A stretch of 64,000 bases of DNA from Bifidobacterium breve (GTDB lineage Bacteria > Actinomycetota > Thermoleophilia > Solirubrobacterales > Solirubrobacteraceae), in NCBI GenBank assembly GCA_945878865.1, contig CAMCUD010000004.1, positions 163,125 through 227,124 on the forward strand, read 5' to 3'. How positions within the stretch are numbered: position 1 is the stretch's first letter; every line of letters starts with the position of its first letter. The position numbers and the translations under genes were made by a program. Positions 1-10,991 of this stretch are shown here, piece after piece. The notes below the pieces were generated by a model that was not told where the DNA came from, did not search any database, and saw only the letters and a program-made list of their open reading frames with translations.

Positions 1-968
1 ACCATGATCACGACCGCGACGAGCGCCACGGCCGCCACCGGCGCGGCGCCGAGCCGGGCGATGCCGATGGCGCCGGCCATCGCGAGCAGGGCGGCGCCGG
101 GCACGGCGTAGCGCGCCTCCCCGGAGAACCCGAGTTGCGCCATGACGGCGACGAGCGCGATCCAGGCGAGGCCCGCCAGCGCGAGCCTGCGCGCCGGGCT
201 GAAGAGGGCGGCGACGAGCAGCGGCAGGAGCGGGAGCGCCGCGGCGTCACGCAGCGACGCGAGCAGCGGCACGTCGGCGAGCGCCGGCTGGCCGGGGTTG
301 GGCACCCGCGCCCGGCTGCCCGAGCGCAGCACGTCCCCAGAGCCCAGCCACTCCGGCACGAACCACAGCGCCGGCACGGCGATCGCGCACGCGACGAGCA
401 GCGCGCGATCCTCGGGCCGGCGCCGCCACAGCACCGCGCCGAACGCCAGCAGGAACGGCCAAGCCTCGACGCGCAGCAGCGCGCACGCGACCGCGAACGC
501 CAGCGCCACGCGAGGGCGGTCGTCCTCCCAGGCCAGCACGCCCCCCAGCACGAAGCAGACGACCATCGGCTCGACCGCGCCGGTCGCGGCGAGGCCGACG
601 AAGCTCCCGCAGAGCGCGACGCCCACAGCGGCCAGCAGCCCGCCGCCGGCGCCCGTCCGCCGGCGCGCGACCACGAACGCGAGGACGACCGCGCCGATCG
701 CCGCCGCGCGGGCGAGGACGACCCACGCCGTCGGGGCGAGGTCGCCGAGTGGCGCGAGCAGCGCGCAGACCGCCACCGGGAGCGGCTTGAACGCGGGACC
801 GCCCGCCGTGCTCAGCGTCCCGTGCGCGACCTCGCGGCCCCACAGCAGCCACGACCACGGGTCGTAGCTCGGGACGGCGGGGATGAGGACGACGGACGCG
901 ATCGCCGCCGCGAAGACGGCGAGTGCGGCGTGTCGCGATGGGGAGAGCGCGGCACCCACGGCCGCCAT
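1..968 (-). CDS. Polytopic membrane protein, GT-C-like, C-terminus cut by window edge
   Basis: From ATG at 968 the frame stays open to base 1 (322 codons), so the C-terminus lies outside the window. The protein is rich in Ala, Val and Leu with repeated hydrophobic stretches, the first at about residues 10-30. Next comes a loop containing SYDPWSWLLWGREV, a Trp-rich, Asp-bearing first periplasmic loop of the kind seen in lipid-linked GT-C glycosyltransferases. A second loop near residue 200 reads PEWLGSGDVLRSGSRA. I cannot assign a substrate. No ribosome binding site or -10 box is obvious upstream, so the start is uncertain. It resembles in general character, not in detail, the membrane proteins at 27088-30400. 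Confidence 0.6.
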   Translation of the reverse strand, partial: MAAVGAALSPSRHAALAVFAAAIASVVLIPAVPSYDPWSWLLWGREVAHGTLSTAGGPAFKPLPVAVCALLAPLGDLAPTAWVVLARAAAIGAVVLAFVVARRRTGAGGGLLAAVGVALCGSFVGLAATGAVEPMVVCFVLGGVLAWEDDRPRVALAFAVACALLRVEAWPFLLAFGAVLWRRRPEDRALLVACAIAVPALWFVPEWLGSGDVLRSGSRARVPNPGQPALADVPLLASLRDAAALPLLPLLVAALFSPARRLALAGLAWIALVAVMAQLGFSGEARYAVPGAALLAMAGAIGIARLGAAPVAAVALVAVVIM

Positions 969-1060
969 CTCATCATGCGGTCATCGAGGCGCGCACCGCG
1001 CCGGGCCGCGCGGCAGAAGCGCGGCCCGGCACGGGCACGTGTCGTCCCCCCTGGCTCTGG

Positions 1061-3256
1061 CTAGAGCCGGAAGCCCTTGACGAGCCGGTCGAGCTCGTTG
1101 GCGGTTTCGGCGAGCTCCTGCGCCGACGCGGCGACCTGCTGCGTCGCGGCGCTCGTCTGCTCGGTCGACGCGCTCACCTGCTGGCTGGCGGCCGACGACT
1201 CCTCGGCCACCGACGCCACCTCCCCGATCTCCTGCTGGACGCGCGACGCCTCGTCGGCGACCTGCTGGACCTGGGAGGCGATCGACGCGACGCGCGCGTT
1301 GACCTCGTCGACGGCGTCGCCGATCTGCGTGTAGCGCTCGCGGGTCTCGGCGGCGATCTCCATCGCGGTCTCGCCGCGCTGCGCGCCCTCCTCGACGGCG
1401 CCGACGGCGCGCTCGGTCTCGACCTGGATCTCGCGGATGATGTCGCTGATCGAGGCGGCGGCCTGCTGGGATTCCTCGGCGAGCTTGCGGACCTCGTCGG
1501 CGACGACGGCGAAGCCGCGGCCCTGCTCGCCGGCGCGCGCGGCCTCGATCGCGGCGTTGAGCGCCAGGAGGTTCGTCTGGTCGGCGATCGCGGTGATCGT
1601 CTCCACGATCCCGCCGATCTGCTCGGAGCGGCCGGCGAGGCCGTGCATCGTGTCGCGCACGCCCACCGACGAATCGCGCACGGTGCGCATGACGTCGACG
1701 GCCTGGTCGGCGCCCTGGACGCCGGCCTGTGCGATCTCGCGGGCGCGGTCGGCGGCCTGCGCGGTCTCCTGCGCCTGCTGGGCGCTGTCGCGCACGCGCT
1801 CGCCGACGCTCTCGGTCAGCGTGCGGGCCGACTCGACCATCTGGACCTGGCGCTCGGCGCCGCTGGCGACCTCGCCGACGGCGTTGGCGATCTCGCCGAC
1901 GGCCCGGCCGGTCTCCTGCGACGTCGACGCCATCTCGCGCGAGGCGGAGGTGACGTGGTCGGCCGAGGACGCGACGCCGCTCAGGAGCTTCGCAAGCTCC
2001 GCCCGGCTGCGCTCGTAGGCCTCGACGGACTCGTGCGTGCTGCCGATCAGCTCGTTCATCGTCTCGGACGCCTGGCCGATCTCGTCGGCGCTCGTGACCG
2101 CGACGGGCGCGGTGGTCGCGTCGACCGTCCGCGTGAGGTCACCCTCGGCCATCGCTGTCATGCCGTCACGCAGGTCGCTGACGTCGTGCTGGGCGAGGCT
2201 GCGGAGCCCGGTGACGAAGCCGCGCAGCGGCTTGGTGATGCGCGCGGCGACCGCGACGATCGCGCCGCCGACGAGCAGCAGGACGATGAGCCCGGCGAGG
2301 AGCAGCAGGTTGCGCAGCTTGTGTGCGTCGGCGAGCACCTCGGCGGTCGGGGCGGAGATGATGAAGCCCCAGTTGCCCGTCTTGACGGGCGCCCAGGCGA
2401 CGATCGAGGTCTTCCCGGTGAACGGGTCGGTCGTCTCGATGGTTCCGCCCTTGCCCTGCTTGACGGCCGCCTGGATCTTCGCGAACTCGTCGTTGCCGAC
2501 CTTGTCGCCGTACTTCGCCAGGGTCTGCTTCGTGACGAGCCCCTTCTTCGGCGCCGTGATGAACGTGCCGCTGTTGGAGACGACGAACGCGTAGCCGGTG
2601 TCGTACGCCTTGATCTTCGCGGTGTCCGCGGCGAGGTCCTTGAGCTGGACGTCGATGCCGGCGATGCCCTTGAAGGTCCCGCCGACGTAGATCGGCGTGT
2701 TGTAGCTGACCATCGGGAAGCCCTCCCAGATGTAGGGCTCCACCACCACGAGCCGCTTCGCGTCGCGTGGCGCCGTGAAGTACTCGGCCTGCAGGTTGAG
2801 CGGCGTCGGGTCGTTGACCAAGCCCTTCCCGGCCAGGCGGTTCCAGTACGGGCTCAGCTCGCCCTTCGGGGTCTGCCCCGGCTTGCCGGCGTACCGCGCG
2901 TCCTGCCCGTCGAACGCGTTGGGCATGAACGTGATGTAGGTGTTCAGGCGCGGGTTCGCCACCGCGACGCTTCGGACCAGGTCGGACGCCTGCTCGCGCG
3001 TGAGGTCCGGGTTGCGCTGCATCTGCGCGGCGAGCGTCCGCGATGCGGTTGCCGCCGACTCGGCGTCGGCATTGAAGTCGTTGGCGACCTGCTGCGCCTG
3101 CTGAGAGAGCTTCGCCTCGGCATCCTTGCGCGCTGCATCCGTCGTCAGGTTCACGGCGAGCCACGTCATCGCGATCACGCCGAGCGCGACGATGGGCAGC
3201 AGGATCAGAACGAGACGGGTGCGCAGCGAGCGGACCCGCGGCGGGCGCAGGGACAT
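1061..3256 (-). CDS. Methyl-accepting chemotaxis protein with Cache sensor domain
   Basis: A 731-residue chemoreceptor that would pass ligand binding outside the cell to a CheA/CheW array. In order: a cytoplasmic tail and first TM segment (about 8-32, [19 protein letters not shown]); a roughly 270-residue extracellular double-Cache-like domain with the typical [18 protein letters not shown] and [20 protein letters not shown] motifs; a second TM ([18 protein letters not shown]); a HAMP region; and a long coiled-coil signalling domain whose hairpin tip carries [21 protein letters not shown] chose ATG 3256 rather than an upstream start at 3322 because GGAGG lies about 10 bases upstream. No CheR-binding pentapeptide is seen at the C-terminus (VKGFRL). 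No other chemotaxis gene is in the window. Confidence 0.93.
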   Translation of the reverse strand: MSLRPPRVRSLRTRLVLILLPIVALGVIAMTWLAVNLTTDAARKDAEAKLSQQAQQVANDFNADAESAATASRTLAAQMQRNPDLTREQASDLVRSVAVANPRLNTYITFMPNAFDGQDARYAGKPGQTPKGELSPYWNRLAGKGLVNDPTPLNLQAEYFTAPRDAKRLVVVEPYIWEGFPMVSYNTPIYVGGTFKGIAGIDVQLKDLAADTAKIKAYDTGYAFVVSNSGTFITAPKKGLVTKQTLAKYGDKVGNDEFAKIQAAVKQGKGGTIETTDPFTGKTSIVAWAPVKTGNWGFIISAPTAEVLADAHKLRNLLLLAGLIVLLLVGGAIVAVAARITKPLRGFVTGLRSLAQHDVSDLRDGMTAMAEGDLTRTVDATTAPVAVTSADEIGQASETMNELIGSTHESVEAYERSRAELAKLLSGVASSADHVTSASREMASTSQETGRAVGEIANAVGEVASGAERQVQMVESARTLTESVGERVRDSAQQAQETAQAADRAREIAQAGVQGADQAVDVMRTVRDSSVGVRDTMHGLAGRSEQIGGIVETITAIADQTNLLALNAAIEAARAGEQGRGFAVVADEVRKLAEESQQAAASISDIIREIQVETERAVGAVEEGAQRGETAMEIAAETRERYTQIGDAVDEVNARVASIASQVQQVADEASRVQQEIGEVASVAEESSAASQQVSASTEQTSAATQQVAASAQELAETANELDRLVKGFRL

Positions 3257-3317
3257 GGGGGTGGGCCTCCGGGGCGGACGACGGGTGGGGATGCGAGCCG
3301 GGGGCGCGCGGCAGACA

Positions 3318-3342
3318 CACACGGCCGGGCTCGGTCCGTGTG
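3318..3342 (-). terminator. Perfect 7-bp hairpin between DsbA-like gene and chemoreceptor
   Basis: Arms CACACGG (3318-3324) and CCGTGTG (3336-3342) with an 11-base loop, just past the stop of the gene at 3372. There is no T-run, so it could be a weak actinobacterial-type terminator or an operator for the chemoreceptor. Confidence 0.3.
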
Positions 3343-3371
3343 ATCGACCCGGGACGCTGCGCCTTGAATGG

Positions 3372-3971
3372 TCAGTTCAGCGCGGCGGCGGCCCGCTCGA
3401 GCGCGGCGTCGCCGTGGAGCACGTCGGCGCCCGTCCAGACGGCCGGAACACTGCGTACGCCGCGCGAGACCGCTTCGTCGGTCAGGCGATCCAGTTCGGT
3501 TCGGGACGCCTTGAGCTCGACACCCTTGAGCAGGGCGCGCGGGTGGATCTCGCACGCCGCGCCGGCGAGCAGCACGGTCTCCTCGGTGAGCGCCCGGCCG
3601 CCGGCGTAGGCCTGGCGGAACGCGGCGAGGGAGAACGACACGGTCTTGCCGCCGGCCTTGGCGAAGCACGCCGCGAGCAGCGCCAGCTCGCTGTCGAACG
3701 GCAGCGGGTCAGGCCAGTGGACCGGCTGCAGTCCGCGTGCCTCCGCGGTCGCCACGACGGCGTCGCGATCGATCGCCCCGACGCCGTCGGCCAGCGCGGT
3801 CGCTCGCACCGGGCGCCATTCACACGGCACCGGCATGAGGGAGAGGATCCGCTCCGCCGCGAGGTACGCGTCCGGGACGGCGAAGTCGAAGTAGAAGGCG
3901 GGGCCGGCGTCCTCGGGCCCGTCCCCGCCCACCCCGCCGGCCGCGACGACCGTCAGCCGTGGATCAGCCAT
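3372..3971 (-). CDS. DsbA / 2-hydroxychromene-2-carboxylate isomerase-like thioredoxin-fold protein
   Basis: A 199-residue protein of the DsbA/HCCA-isomerase superfamily. The N-terminal strand and helix start [19 protein letters not shown] is the family's FxFDFxSPYxYLA motif with Ala-Val in place of Ser. The C-terminal half carries [19 protein letters not shown] and the cis-Pro region [17 protein letters not shown] typical of the fold. There is no CxxC, so it is not a disulfide oxidase; a glutathione- or thiol-dependent isomerase or transferase role is possible but unproven. Its first 19 bases overlap the 3' end of lpdA, so the two are probably translated from one mRNA. Confidence 0.75.
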   Translation of the reverse strand: MADPRLTVVAAGGVGGDGPEDAGPAFYFDFAVPDAYLAAERILSLMPVPCEWRPVRATALADGVGAIDRDAVVATAEARGLQPVHWPDPLPFDSELALLAACFAKAGGKTVSFSLAAFRQAYAGGRALTEETVLLAGAACEIHPRALLKGVELKASRTELDRLTDEAVSRGVRSVPAVWTGADVLHGDAALERAAAALN

Positions 3972-5338
3972 CCGTCGGCCGCGCGCGCGGCCTCCATGAC
4001 GGCCTCCGAGAGCGTCGGGTGACCGTGCACGATGCGCGCGACCTCCGCGTAGCCGCCCTCGAGCGCCCGGACGTTCGCGAGCTCCTGGATGAGCTCGGTC
4101 GCCTTCGCGCCGATGATGTGGCCGCCGAGCAGCTCGCCGTACTTCGTCTCGCCGACGATCTTCACGAGACCCTGGCGGTCGCCGTACACCGTGCCCGCGC
4201 CGACGGCGCCGTACTGCAGCTTGCCCACGACGACGTCGTGGCCGGCGTCCTTGGCCTGCTGCTCGGTGAGACCGAAGCTCGCGATGTTCGGGGTGCAGAA
4301 CGTCGCGCGCGGGATGTCCGGGTAGGAGAGCGGATGGGTCTCCTTCCCTGCGGCGTCCTCCGCGGCGATGATCCCCTCGTCGCTGGCCTTGTGGGCGAGC
4401 GCCGGGCCGTGGACGAGGTCCCCGATCGCGTAGACGTTCGGGACGCTCGTGCGCTGGGCGCCGTCGACCTCGATGTGCAGCCCGTTGTCGGCGAGCTTCA
4501 CGCCCGCCTCCTCGAGCCCGAGGCCCTCGACGTCAGGGCCGCGGCCGGCCGCGATCACGAGGTAGTCGGCCTCGCCCGGCTCGCCGCCGTAGGTGAACGT
4601 CACCTTGTCGTCGGCGCTGACGACGTTCTCCACGAACGTGGAGGTATGGACCTTGATGCCCTGCTTCTTGAAGCCGCGCTCGGCGAGCTTGGAGATGTCG
4701 GCGTCCTCGGACGGGACGACGCGGTCGAGGCCCTCGAACAGCATGACCTCGCTGCCCAGCCGCGCGTACGCGCTGGCGATCTCGACGCCGGACGCACCGG
4801 CGCCGACGACGGCGAGCTTCGCGGGGATCGCGTCGAGCGCCCAGGCCTGCTCGGTGCCGATCACGCGGCCGCCGAACTGCGTGCCCGGAATGGGGCGGCC
4901 GACGGAGCCGGTCGCGATGATGACCTTGCCGGCCTGGATCTCCGTGCCGTCGAAGTTGCCGCCGATCTTCACGTTGCCGTCGGCCGTCAGCGCGCCGAAG
5001 CCCTCGATGAAGTCGATGCTGTTCTTCTTGAACAGGCCCGCGACGCCGCCCGTGAGCGTCTTGATGACCTTCAGCCGGCGCTCGTTGACGGCGCCGAAGT
5101 CGACCGTGGGCTCGCCGACGGTGATGCCGAACTCGTCGGCGTCGCGCACCTCGCTGAGGATGTCGGCCGTGCGCAGGACGGCCTTCGCCGGGATGCAGGC
5201 GACGTTCAGGCAGCGTCCGCCGATGACGTCCTTCTCCACGACCGCCGTCTTGAGGCCGAGCTGGGCCGCGCGGATCGCGGCGACGTACCCGCCGGGACCG
5301 GAGCCGATGACGATGAGGTCGTAGGCAGTTTCGGGCAT
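3953..5338 (-). CDS. lpdA: Dihydrolipoyl dehydrogenase (E3)
   Basis: FAD-dependent E3 component that reoxidises dihydrolipoamide in 2-oxoacid dehydrogenase and glycine cleavage complexes using NAD+. The 461-residue protein opens with the FAD Rossmann motif DLIVIGSGPGGYVAA, then the redox-active disulfide motif GGRCLNVACIPAKAV, an NAD-binding GAGASGVEIASAYARLG, the second FAD motif VYAIGDLV, and the C-terminal His-Glu pair HGHPTLSEAVMEA that completes the active site of the partner subunit. I chose ATG 5338 over GTG 5347 because a TAGGGT box ends 7 bases before it and the GTG lies inside that box, implying a leaderless message. No E1/E2 genes are nearby. Confidence 0.96.
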   Translation of the reverse strand: MPETAYDLIVIGSGPGGYVAAIRAAQLGLKTAVVEKDVIGGRCLNVACIPAKAVLRTADILSEVRDADEFGITVGEPTVDFGAVNERRLKVIKTLTGGVAGLFKKNSIDFIEGFGALTADGNVKIGGNFDGTEIQAGKVIIATGSVGRPIPGTQFGGRVIGTEQAWALDAIPAKLAVVGAGASGVEIASAYARLGSEVMLFEGLDRVVPSEDADISKLAERGFKKQGIKVHTSTFVENVVSADDKVTFTYGGEPGEADYLVIAAGRGPDVEGLGLEEAGVKLADNGLHIEVDGAQRTSVPNVYAIGDLVHGPALAHKASDEGIIAAEDAAGKETHPLSYPDIPRATFCTPNIASFGLTEQQAKDAGHDVVVGKLQYGAVGAGTVYGDRQGLVKIVGETKYGELLGGHIIGAKATELIQELANVRALEGGYAEVARIVHGHPTLSEAVMEAARAADGWLIHG

Positions 5339-5345
5339 GCCATCC

Positions 5346-5351
5346 ACCCTA
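5346..5351 (-). promoter_or_regulatory. -10 box TAGGGT of lpdA, leaderless
   Basis: TAGGGT on the minus strand, 7 bases before the lpdA ATG. The predicted transcript starts at or next to the start codon. No clear -35. Confidence 0.5.
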
Positions 5352-5375
5352 GAAGGTCGGGTGGTGACCGCGCGG

Positions 5376-5816
5376 TCAGGGTGTTGCGGGCGGCGCTTGG
5401 ATGCGTCCGAGCACGCGGATGAGCTTCCAGAAGAGGGTGCCGGTGATCGCCGCGACGACGACGCAGAAGGCGACGGCGATCAGGTCGCTGGCCACGAGCA
5501 GGCTGAGGAGCGCCGAGGCCGCGATGATCGCCAGCAGCGCCAGCATCCCGAGGACCGCCCAGGCCCGGGCGTTCCACAGGCCGTAGATCGCGAGCGCCAT
5601 CACCGCGGTGAACACGACGGTGCCGGCGAGCGGCACGTCTTCGCTGGCGAAGAGGTACCCGGCGACGTTGGCGACGAGCAGGAACGCCGCGAACACGAGT
5701 GCGGCGAGCAGCGGGCCGGGGCGCTCCCCGGGTTCGAGCGGCCGGATGGTCGCCCGGATCTCGGCGTTCTTCGCCTCGCTGCGGGCGTAGCCCGCGGGCT
5801 TCTCGCGTTCAGCCAC
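5376..5816 (-). CDS. Small membrane protein with four TM segments
   Basis: A 146-residue protein with a charged N-terminal tail (about 35 residues, containing IRPLEPGERPGPL) followed by four hydrophobic helices: LLAALVFAAFLLVANVAGYLF, TVVFTAVMALAIYGLW, AWAVLGMLALLAIIAASALL and LIAVAFCVVVAAITGTLFW. The family is not recognised. The GTG start overlaps the end of thiE by 8 bases, so it is translationally coupled to thiE; that makes a link to thiamine uptake or simple co-expression possible, but nothing in the sequence shows transport function. Confidence 0.7.
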   Translation of the reverse strand: MAEREKPAGYARSEAKNAEIRATIRPLEPGERPGPLLAALVFAAFLLVANVAGYLFASEDVPLAGTVVFTAVMALAIYGLWNARAWAVLGMLALLAIIAASALLSLLVASDLIAVAFCVVVAAITGTLFWKLIRVLGRIQAPPATP

Positions 5817-6477
5817 GGATCGCCTCCGGAGTCGCGCCGGCCTTCAGCACGCCGAGCAGCCCGGCCGCGGCCGCGCGCGGGTCGGCGGCCTCGGCGATGG
5901 CCCGCACCACGGCGATGCGCTGCGCGCCCGCCGCAACGACCTCGCCCGCGTTCTCCGCGGCGATCCCGCCGATGGCGAACCAGGGGATGCGCGCGGCGTC
6001 GGCGGCGTGGCGGACGTAGTCCAGGCCGACCGGCGCCCGGCCCGCCTTCGTCGGCGTGGCGTGGATCGGGCCGACGCCGGCATAGTCCGCGCCCTCCTCC
6101 GCTGCGGCGGCGAGCTGCGCGGGCGCGTGGGTGGAGCGGCCGATGAGGACGCCCGCCCCGGCGACAGCGCGGGCGTCGGCGATCGTGCCGTCGTCCTGGC
6201 CGATGTGCACGCCGTCGGCGCACGCGGGCGCGACGAGGTCGGGGCGGTCGTTGACGATCAGGAGCGCTCCGGCCGCGTCACACAGCCGCCGGGCGACCGC
6301 GGCGGCCGCCAGCACCTCCCCGTCGCCGGCGTCCTTCGCGCGCAGCTGGACGATGTCGACGCCGCCCGCGAGCGCCGCGGCGAGCACGCCCTCCAGCGGG
6401 CGGCCTCCCGGCTCCAGCGGGGTCACGAGGTAGAGGCGGGCGGCCTGCAGGCGCGCCAAGCGCTCGTCGCGGTCCAT
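5809..6477 (-). CDS. thiE: Thiamine-phosphate synthase
   Basis: Joins HMP-pyrophosphate and the thiazole phosphate to make thiamine monophosphate. The 222-residue TIM-barrel protein shows the family landmarks in order: LYLVTP, the strand VDIVQLRAKD, LLIVNDRPDLV (magnesium/pyrophosphate Asp), VHIGQDD, LIGRSTH, the loop ADYAGVGPIHATPTKAG, and the phosphate-binding WFAIGGI. I chose ATG 6477 because alignment to known N-termini begins near MDRDERLARLQ; an upstream in-frame start at 6552 would add 25 residues of unlike composition. It is divergent from the riboswitch-led thiO-thiS-thiG operon, so thiamine genes occupy both sides of this intergenic region. Confidence 0.94.
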   Translation of the reverse strand: MDRDERLARLQAARLYLVTPLEPGGRPLEGVLAAALAGGVDIVQLRAKDAGDGEVLAAAAVARRLCDAAGALLIVNDRPDLVAPACADGVHIGQDDGTIADARAVAGAGVLIGRSTHAPAQLAAAAEEGADYAGVGPIHATPTKAGRAPVGLDYVRHAADAARIPWFAIGGIAAENAGEVVAAGAQRIAVVRAIAEAADPRAAAAGLLGVLKAGATPEAIRG

Positions 6478-6568
6478 GCCCGCAGTCTCGCAGGACCGCC
6501 GTGTCGACTTTTGCACGCCAGGCATGCGCTTCGCGCCACGGCGTTCGGGCACTAGCCTGTCAGCAAGG

Positions 6569-6660
6569 AAACGGGAGCCCGGCGAGCCAGGGCTGAGAGG
6601 GCGCGGGAACGCAGCGTCGACCGTCAGCAGCTGATGCGGGTCATGCCGCCGAAGCGAGGA
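6569..6660 (+). ncRNA. TPP riboswitch (THI element) ahead of thiO
   Basis: The leader holds the conserved TPP aptamer blocks in order: GGGAGCCC then GGGCTGAGAG (6590-6599), and after a variable stem CTGATGCGGGTCATGCCG (6631-6648) followed by CGAAG before the start codon. These match the CUGAGA and CUGAU...UAAUGCCxGCGNAGG blocks of the family. The element ends only about 10 bases before the thiO start at 6669 and overlaps its GAGGAG ribosome binding site, which suggests control of translation start by TPP. Confidence 0.93.
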
Positions 6661-6668
6661 GTCGCACC

Positions 6669-7768
6669 GTGAGCACCCACCGCAGTCCGGATGTCGCCGT
6701 CATCGGCGCCGGGGTCGTCGGCCTCGGCGTGGCATGGCGCGCGGCTGCGCGCGGGATGCGGGTCGTCGTGCTCGAGCGCGCGCCCGAGGGCCAGTCGCCC
6801 GGCGCGGCGAGCCCGGTCGCCGCGGGGATGCTCGCGCCGGTGAGCGAGGCGGACGTCGGCGAGCGCCCGCTGCTCGAGCTCGGACTGCGTGCCGCCGCGG
6901 CGTGGCCCGCGTTCTCCGCCGAGCTGGGCGACAAGGTGGGCTACCGCGCGTGCGGCACGCTGCTCCTCGCCCGCGGCGCGGACGAAGCCGCGGCGCTCGA
7001 GCGCGAGCAGGCGCTGCGCGAGTCGCTCGGCCTGCACGCCGAGCGACTGCTGCCCAGCGCCGCCCGCCGACTCGAGCCTGCGCTCGCCCCGCACCTGCGC
7101 GCGGCGCTGCACGTCGCCGACGACCACGCCGCCGACCCGCGCCGCCTGCACGCGGCGCTGCGCGCCGCTGCCATCGAGGCCGGGGTCGAGATCCGCACGG
7201 GCGCCGACGTCGAGCGGATCACACTGGACGGCACCCGCGCGAGCGGCGTCGTCCTGGCGGATGGAACGACGGTCGTCGCCGGGCAGGTCGTCGTCGCGGC
7301 GGGCTCGTGGTCGGGCGCGGCGCTCGGGCTCCCCGAGCCGGCGCGCGTGCCCGTGCGGCCGGTCAAGGGTCAGCTGCTGCGCCTGCGCGACCCTGACGGC
7401 CCAGGCCTGCTCGACCGCGTGCTGCGTTTCGAGGGCGGGTATGTCGTTCCGCGGGGCGACGGCCGGTACATCGTCGGCGCGACGATGGAGGAGCGCGGGT
7501 TCGATCCGACGGTCACCGCCGGCGGCGTCTACGAGCTGCTGCGCGACACCATCGATCTCGTGCCCGGGATCGACGAGCTCGTCATCGAGGAGACGGTCGT
7601 CGGCTTCCGGCCGGGGGTGCCGGACAACGTCCCGATCCTCGGCCGCAGCCCGCACGTCGAGGGGCTCGTCTGGGCGACGGGCCACCACCGCAACGGGATC
7701 CTGCTGGCGTCGATCACCGGCGACCTCGTGGCCGACATCCTCGCGGGCGCGCGTGAGGAGGCAGTGGC

Positions 7769-7772
<4 letters not shown>
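6669..7772 (+). CDS. thiO: Glycine oxidase, thiamine biosynthesis
   Basis: FAD enzyme that oxidises glycine to dehydroglycine, the glyoxylate imine used by ThiG to build the thiazole ring in aerobic bacteria. The 367-residue DAO-family protein begins with the dinucleotide-binding motif VAVIGAGVVGLGVAWRAA, has SPGAASPVAAGMLAP (flavin contact), a central DPRRLHAALR, the strand VVVAAGSWSGA, PVRPVKGQLL, and the C-terminal VGFRPGVPDNVPILG and GLVWATGHHRNGILLA characteristic of ThiO. GTG start with GAGGAG about 5 bases upstream, inside the riboswitch expression platform. First gene of thiO-thiS-thiG. Confidence 0.95.
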
Positions 7773-9224
<1,452 letters not shown>

Positions 9225-9267
9225 TACGGCCTCGGCGGCCACGCTCTGTGACGCCCCGCACCCAAAG

Positions 9268-9316
9268 TTGACACACGCGGTTGTCTGCATCTGCAAACAT
9301 GACACCCGTGGTTGTC
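9268..9316 (+). promoter_or_regulatory. Paired operators upstream of tetR-like gene, overlapping a TTGACA box
   Basis: Two copies of a 17-base site, TGACACACGCGGTTGTC (9269-9285) and TGACACCCGTGGTTGTC (9300-9316), identical at 15 of 17 positions and set exactly 31 bases apart (three helical turns). Each has GACA...TGTC ends, the imperfect palindrome expected for a TetR dimer. The first copy overlaps a TTGACA -35 hexamer (9268-9273). They lie 18 bases before the regulator start, so autorepression of the whole regulator-oxygenase operon is the natural reading. Confidence 0.65.
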
Positions 9317-9333
9317 CAGAACGCCCCGGCGTC

Positions 9334-10002
9334 ATGACCGAGCTCGTCCGCCCCTGGCGCGGCATGAGCCCCGAGCAGCGCGTGGCCGAGCGCCGCGAGC
9401 GCCTGCTGGCCGCCGCGCTCGAGGTGTTCACCGCCCAGGGGTTCGCCGCCGCGCGCGTCCGCGACGTCTGCGCCGAGGCGGGGCTGACCCAGCGCTACTT
9501 CTACGAGTCGTTCGCCGACAAGGACGCCGCGATTGTCGCGCTCGCCCAGGAGATCGTCGCCGACCTCGTCACGGCCGTCGGTCCTTCGCTGGAGGGCGCC
9601 GCCGCCGGTGACGACGACGCCATCGCCGCGCTCTCGCACGCCGTCGTCGCCTCCCTGACCGACGACCCTCGCCGCGCGCGCATCCTCTTCGTCGAGGTCG
9701 TCGGCGTCAGCCCGGAGCTCGAGGACATCCGCCGCGCGGTGATCGGCGGGCTCGTCGAGGTCTCCCGCACCGCCGTCGCCGGCGCCTACGGCGAGTGGGC
9801 GCGCACCTCGCTGGAGATCGAGCTCATCGCCCGCGCCCTCGTGGGCGCCGCCCAGGAACTGCTGATCGCGTACATCCGCGGCGAGCTGCCGATAACCCAG
9901 GACGAACTTGCCGAGCACGTCGGCCGGGTCCTCCTGCGGGCACGGCCGATCATCGCCGCCCTCGCCACCGAGCACACCCCCCTGACCACGGAGCATCCAT
10001 GA
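9334..10002 (+). CDS. TetR family transcriptional regulator
   Basis: A 222-residue repressor. The N-terminal DNA-binding domain reads RERLLAAALEVFTAQGFAAA, then the helix-turn-helix VRDVCAEAGLTQRYFYESF, which is a textbook TetR HTH with the FYxxFxxK-type ending. The rest is an all-helical ligand domain of ordinary length, with acidic stretch EGAAAGDDDAIAAL. ATG 9334 is preferred to 9268 because the earlier codon lies in the operator. The stop overlaps the oxygenase ATG (ATGA), so regulator, oxygenase and reductase form one translationally coupled set, and the regulator probably responds to the oxygenase's substrate or product. Confidence 0.9.
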   Translation: MTELVRPWRGMSPEQRVAERRERLLAAALEVFTAQGFAAARVRDVCAEAGLTQRYFYESFADKDAAIVALAQEIVADLVTAVGPSLEGAAAGDDDAIAALSHAVVASLTDDPRRARILFVEVVGVSPELEDIRRAVIGGLVEVSRTAVAGAYGEWARTSLEIELIARALVGAAQELLIAYIRGELPITQDELAEHVGRVLLRARPIIAALATEHTPLTTEHP

Positions 10003-10991
10003 CCCCGGTCGCCGCCCCGCCCGCGCGTGACGCGCACTACGAGGAGATGCTGCGGACCCTGTCCGAGGGATCCGTGCACATCCACTTCGACCCGTACGAG
10101 GACATCGCGTGGGATTCGCCCGAGCTGGCGATCTCGCCCGACGACCCGGCGTGGGTGCTCTCGCCCGAGCACGACCCGCTCGGCGCGACCGCGTGGTACC
10201 AGGCGCTGCCCGCCGAGCGCCAGCGCGAGATCGGCATGTGGCGCCTGGCCAACGCGATCCGCGTGGGCGCGGCGTTCGAGAGCATGCTCATCCGCGGGCT
10301 CATGCAGTTCGCGGTCGCGCTGCCCAACCAGTCGCCCGAGTTCCGGTACTGCCTCCACGAGATGACGGAGGAGTGCAACCACATCCAGATGTTCCAGGAG
10401 CTCGTCAACCGGATCGGCGTCGACGTCCCCGGCATGCGTCCCTGGCTGCGCTGGGCGTCGCCGGTGATCGGCGGCATCCTGGCCGTCCGCCCGGTCTCGC
10501 TGATGATCGCGATCCTCGCCGGCGAGGAGCCCATCGACCACTACCAGAAGGCCCTGCTGCGTGACGAGGGCACCGTCCCCGCCGCGGTCCGCCGGACCAT
10601 GGAGATCCACATCGCCGAGGAGGCGCGCCACATCTCCTTCGCCGGGGAGTTCCTGCGCCTGCGGCTGCGCAAGCTCGGGCCGGCCCAGCGCATGGCGCTG
10701 TCCGTCACGTTCCCGCTGACGATGCGCCTCGCGTGCGAGGAGATCATGACCATGCCGTGGCCCATGGCCAAGCGCCTGGGGATCCCGCGCGAGGTCTACC
10801 GCGAGGCGTTCTGGCGCAGCCCGAAGTCCCGCGAGATCATGGCGAGCTACTTCGGCGACATGCGCAAGCTCGCCACGGAGACCGGCCTCATGACGCCGCT
10901 GGGCACGCGGGTGTGGAAGGCGCTGGGCATCTACGGCGAGCCGTCGCGCTACCGCGGCGAGCCCGACCGCACCGCGCGCGTCCTGGCCTGA
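9999..10991 (+). CDS. AurF-like diiron oxygenase
   Basis: A 330-residue all-helical protein of the p-aminobenzoate N-oxygenase (AurF) family. The ligand set can be seen: Glu94 (AAFES), Glu125-x-x-His128 (EECNH), Glu176/177 (AGEEPID), and His204-xxx-Glu208-xx-His211 (HIAEEARH). This matches AurF, including its third histidine in the HxxxExxH helix. AurF oxidises an aryl amine to a nitro group; the substrate here is unknown. ATG overlaps the tetR-like stop, and the stop overlaps the next gene's ATG (TGATG), which supplies a dedicated NAD(P)H-ferredoxin electron source. No biosynthetic cluster surrounds it. Confidence 0.88.
   Translation: MTPVAAPPARDAHYEEMLRTLSEGSVHIHFDPYEDIAWDSPELAISPDDPAWVLSPEHDPLGATAWYQALPAERQREIGMWRLANAIRVGAAFESMLIRGLMQFAVALPNQSPEFRYCLHEMTEECNHIQMFQELVNRIGVDVPGMRPWLRWASPVIGGILAVRPVSLMIAILAGEEPIDHYQKALLRDEGTVPAAVRRTMEIHIAEEARHISFAGEFLRLRLRKLGPAQRMALSVTFPLTMRLACEEIMTMPWPMAKRLGIPREVYREAFWRSPKSREIMASYFGDMRKLATETGLMTPLGTRVWKALGIYGEPSRYRGEPDRTARVLA

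Noticed and set aside
1..867. Plus-strand frames at the left edge
   Set aside because: Arg/Ala/Ser-rich shadows of the minus-strand membrane protein, which shows regular hydrophobic helices.
923..3343. An 806-residue plus-strand open frame opposite the chemoreceptor
   Set aside because: Low-complexity, Arg/Asp/Leu-biased antisense shadow caused by high GC; the minus strand has a clear MCP.
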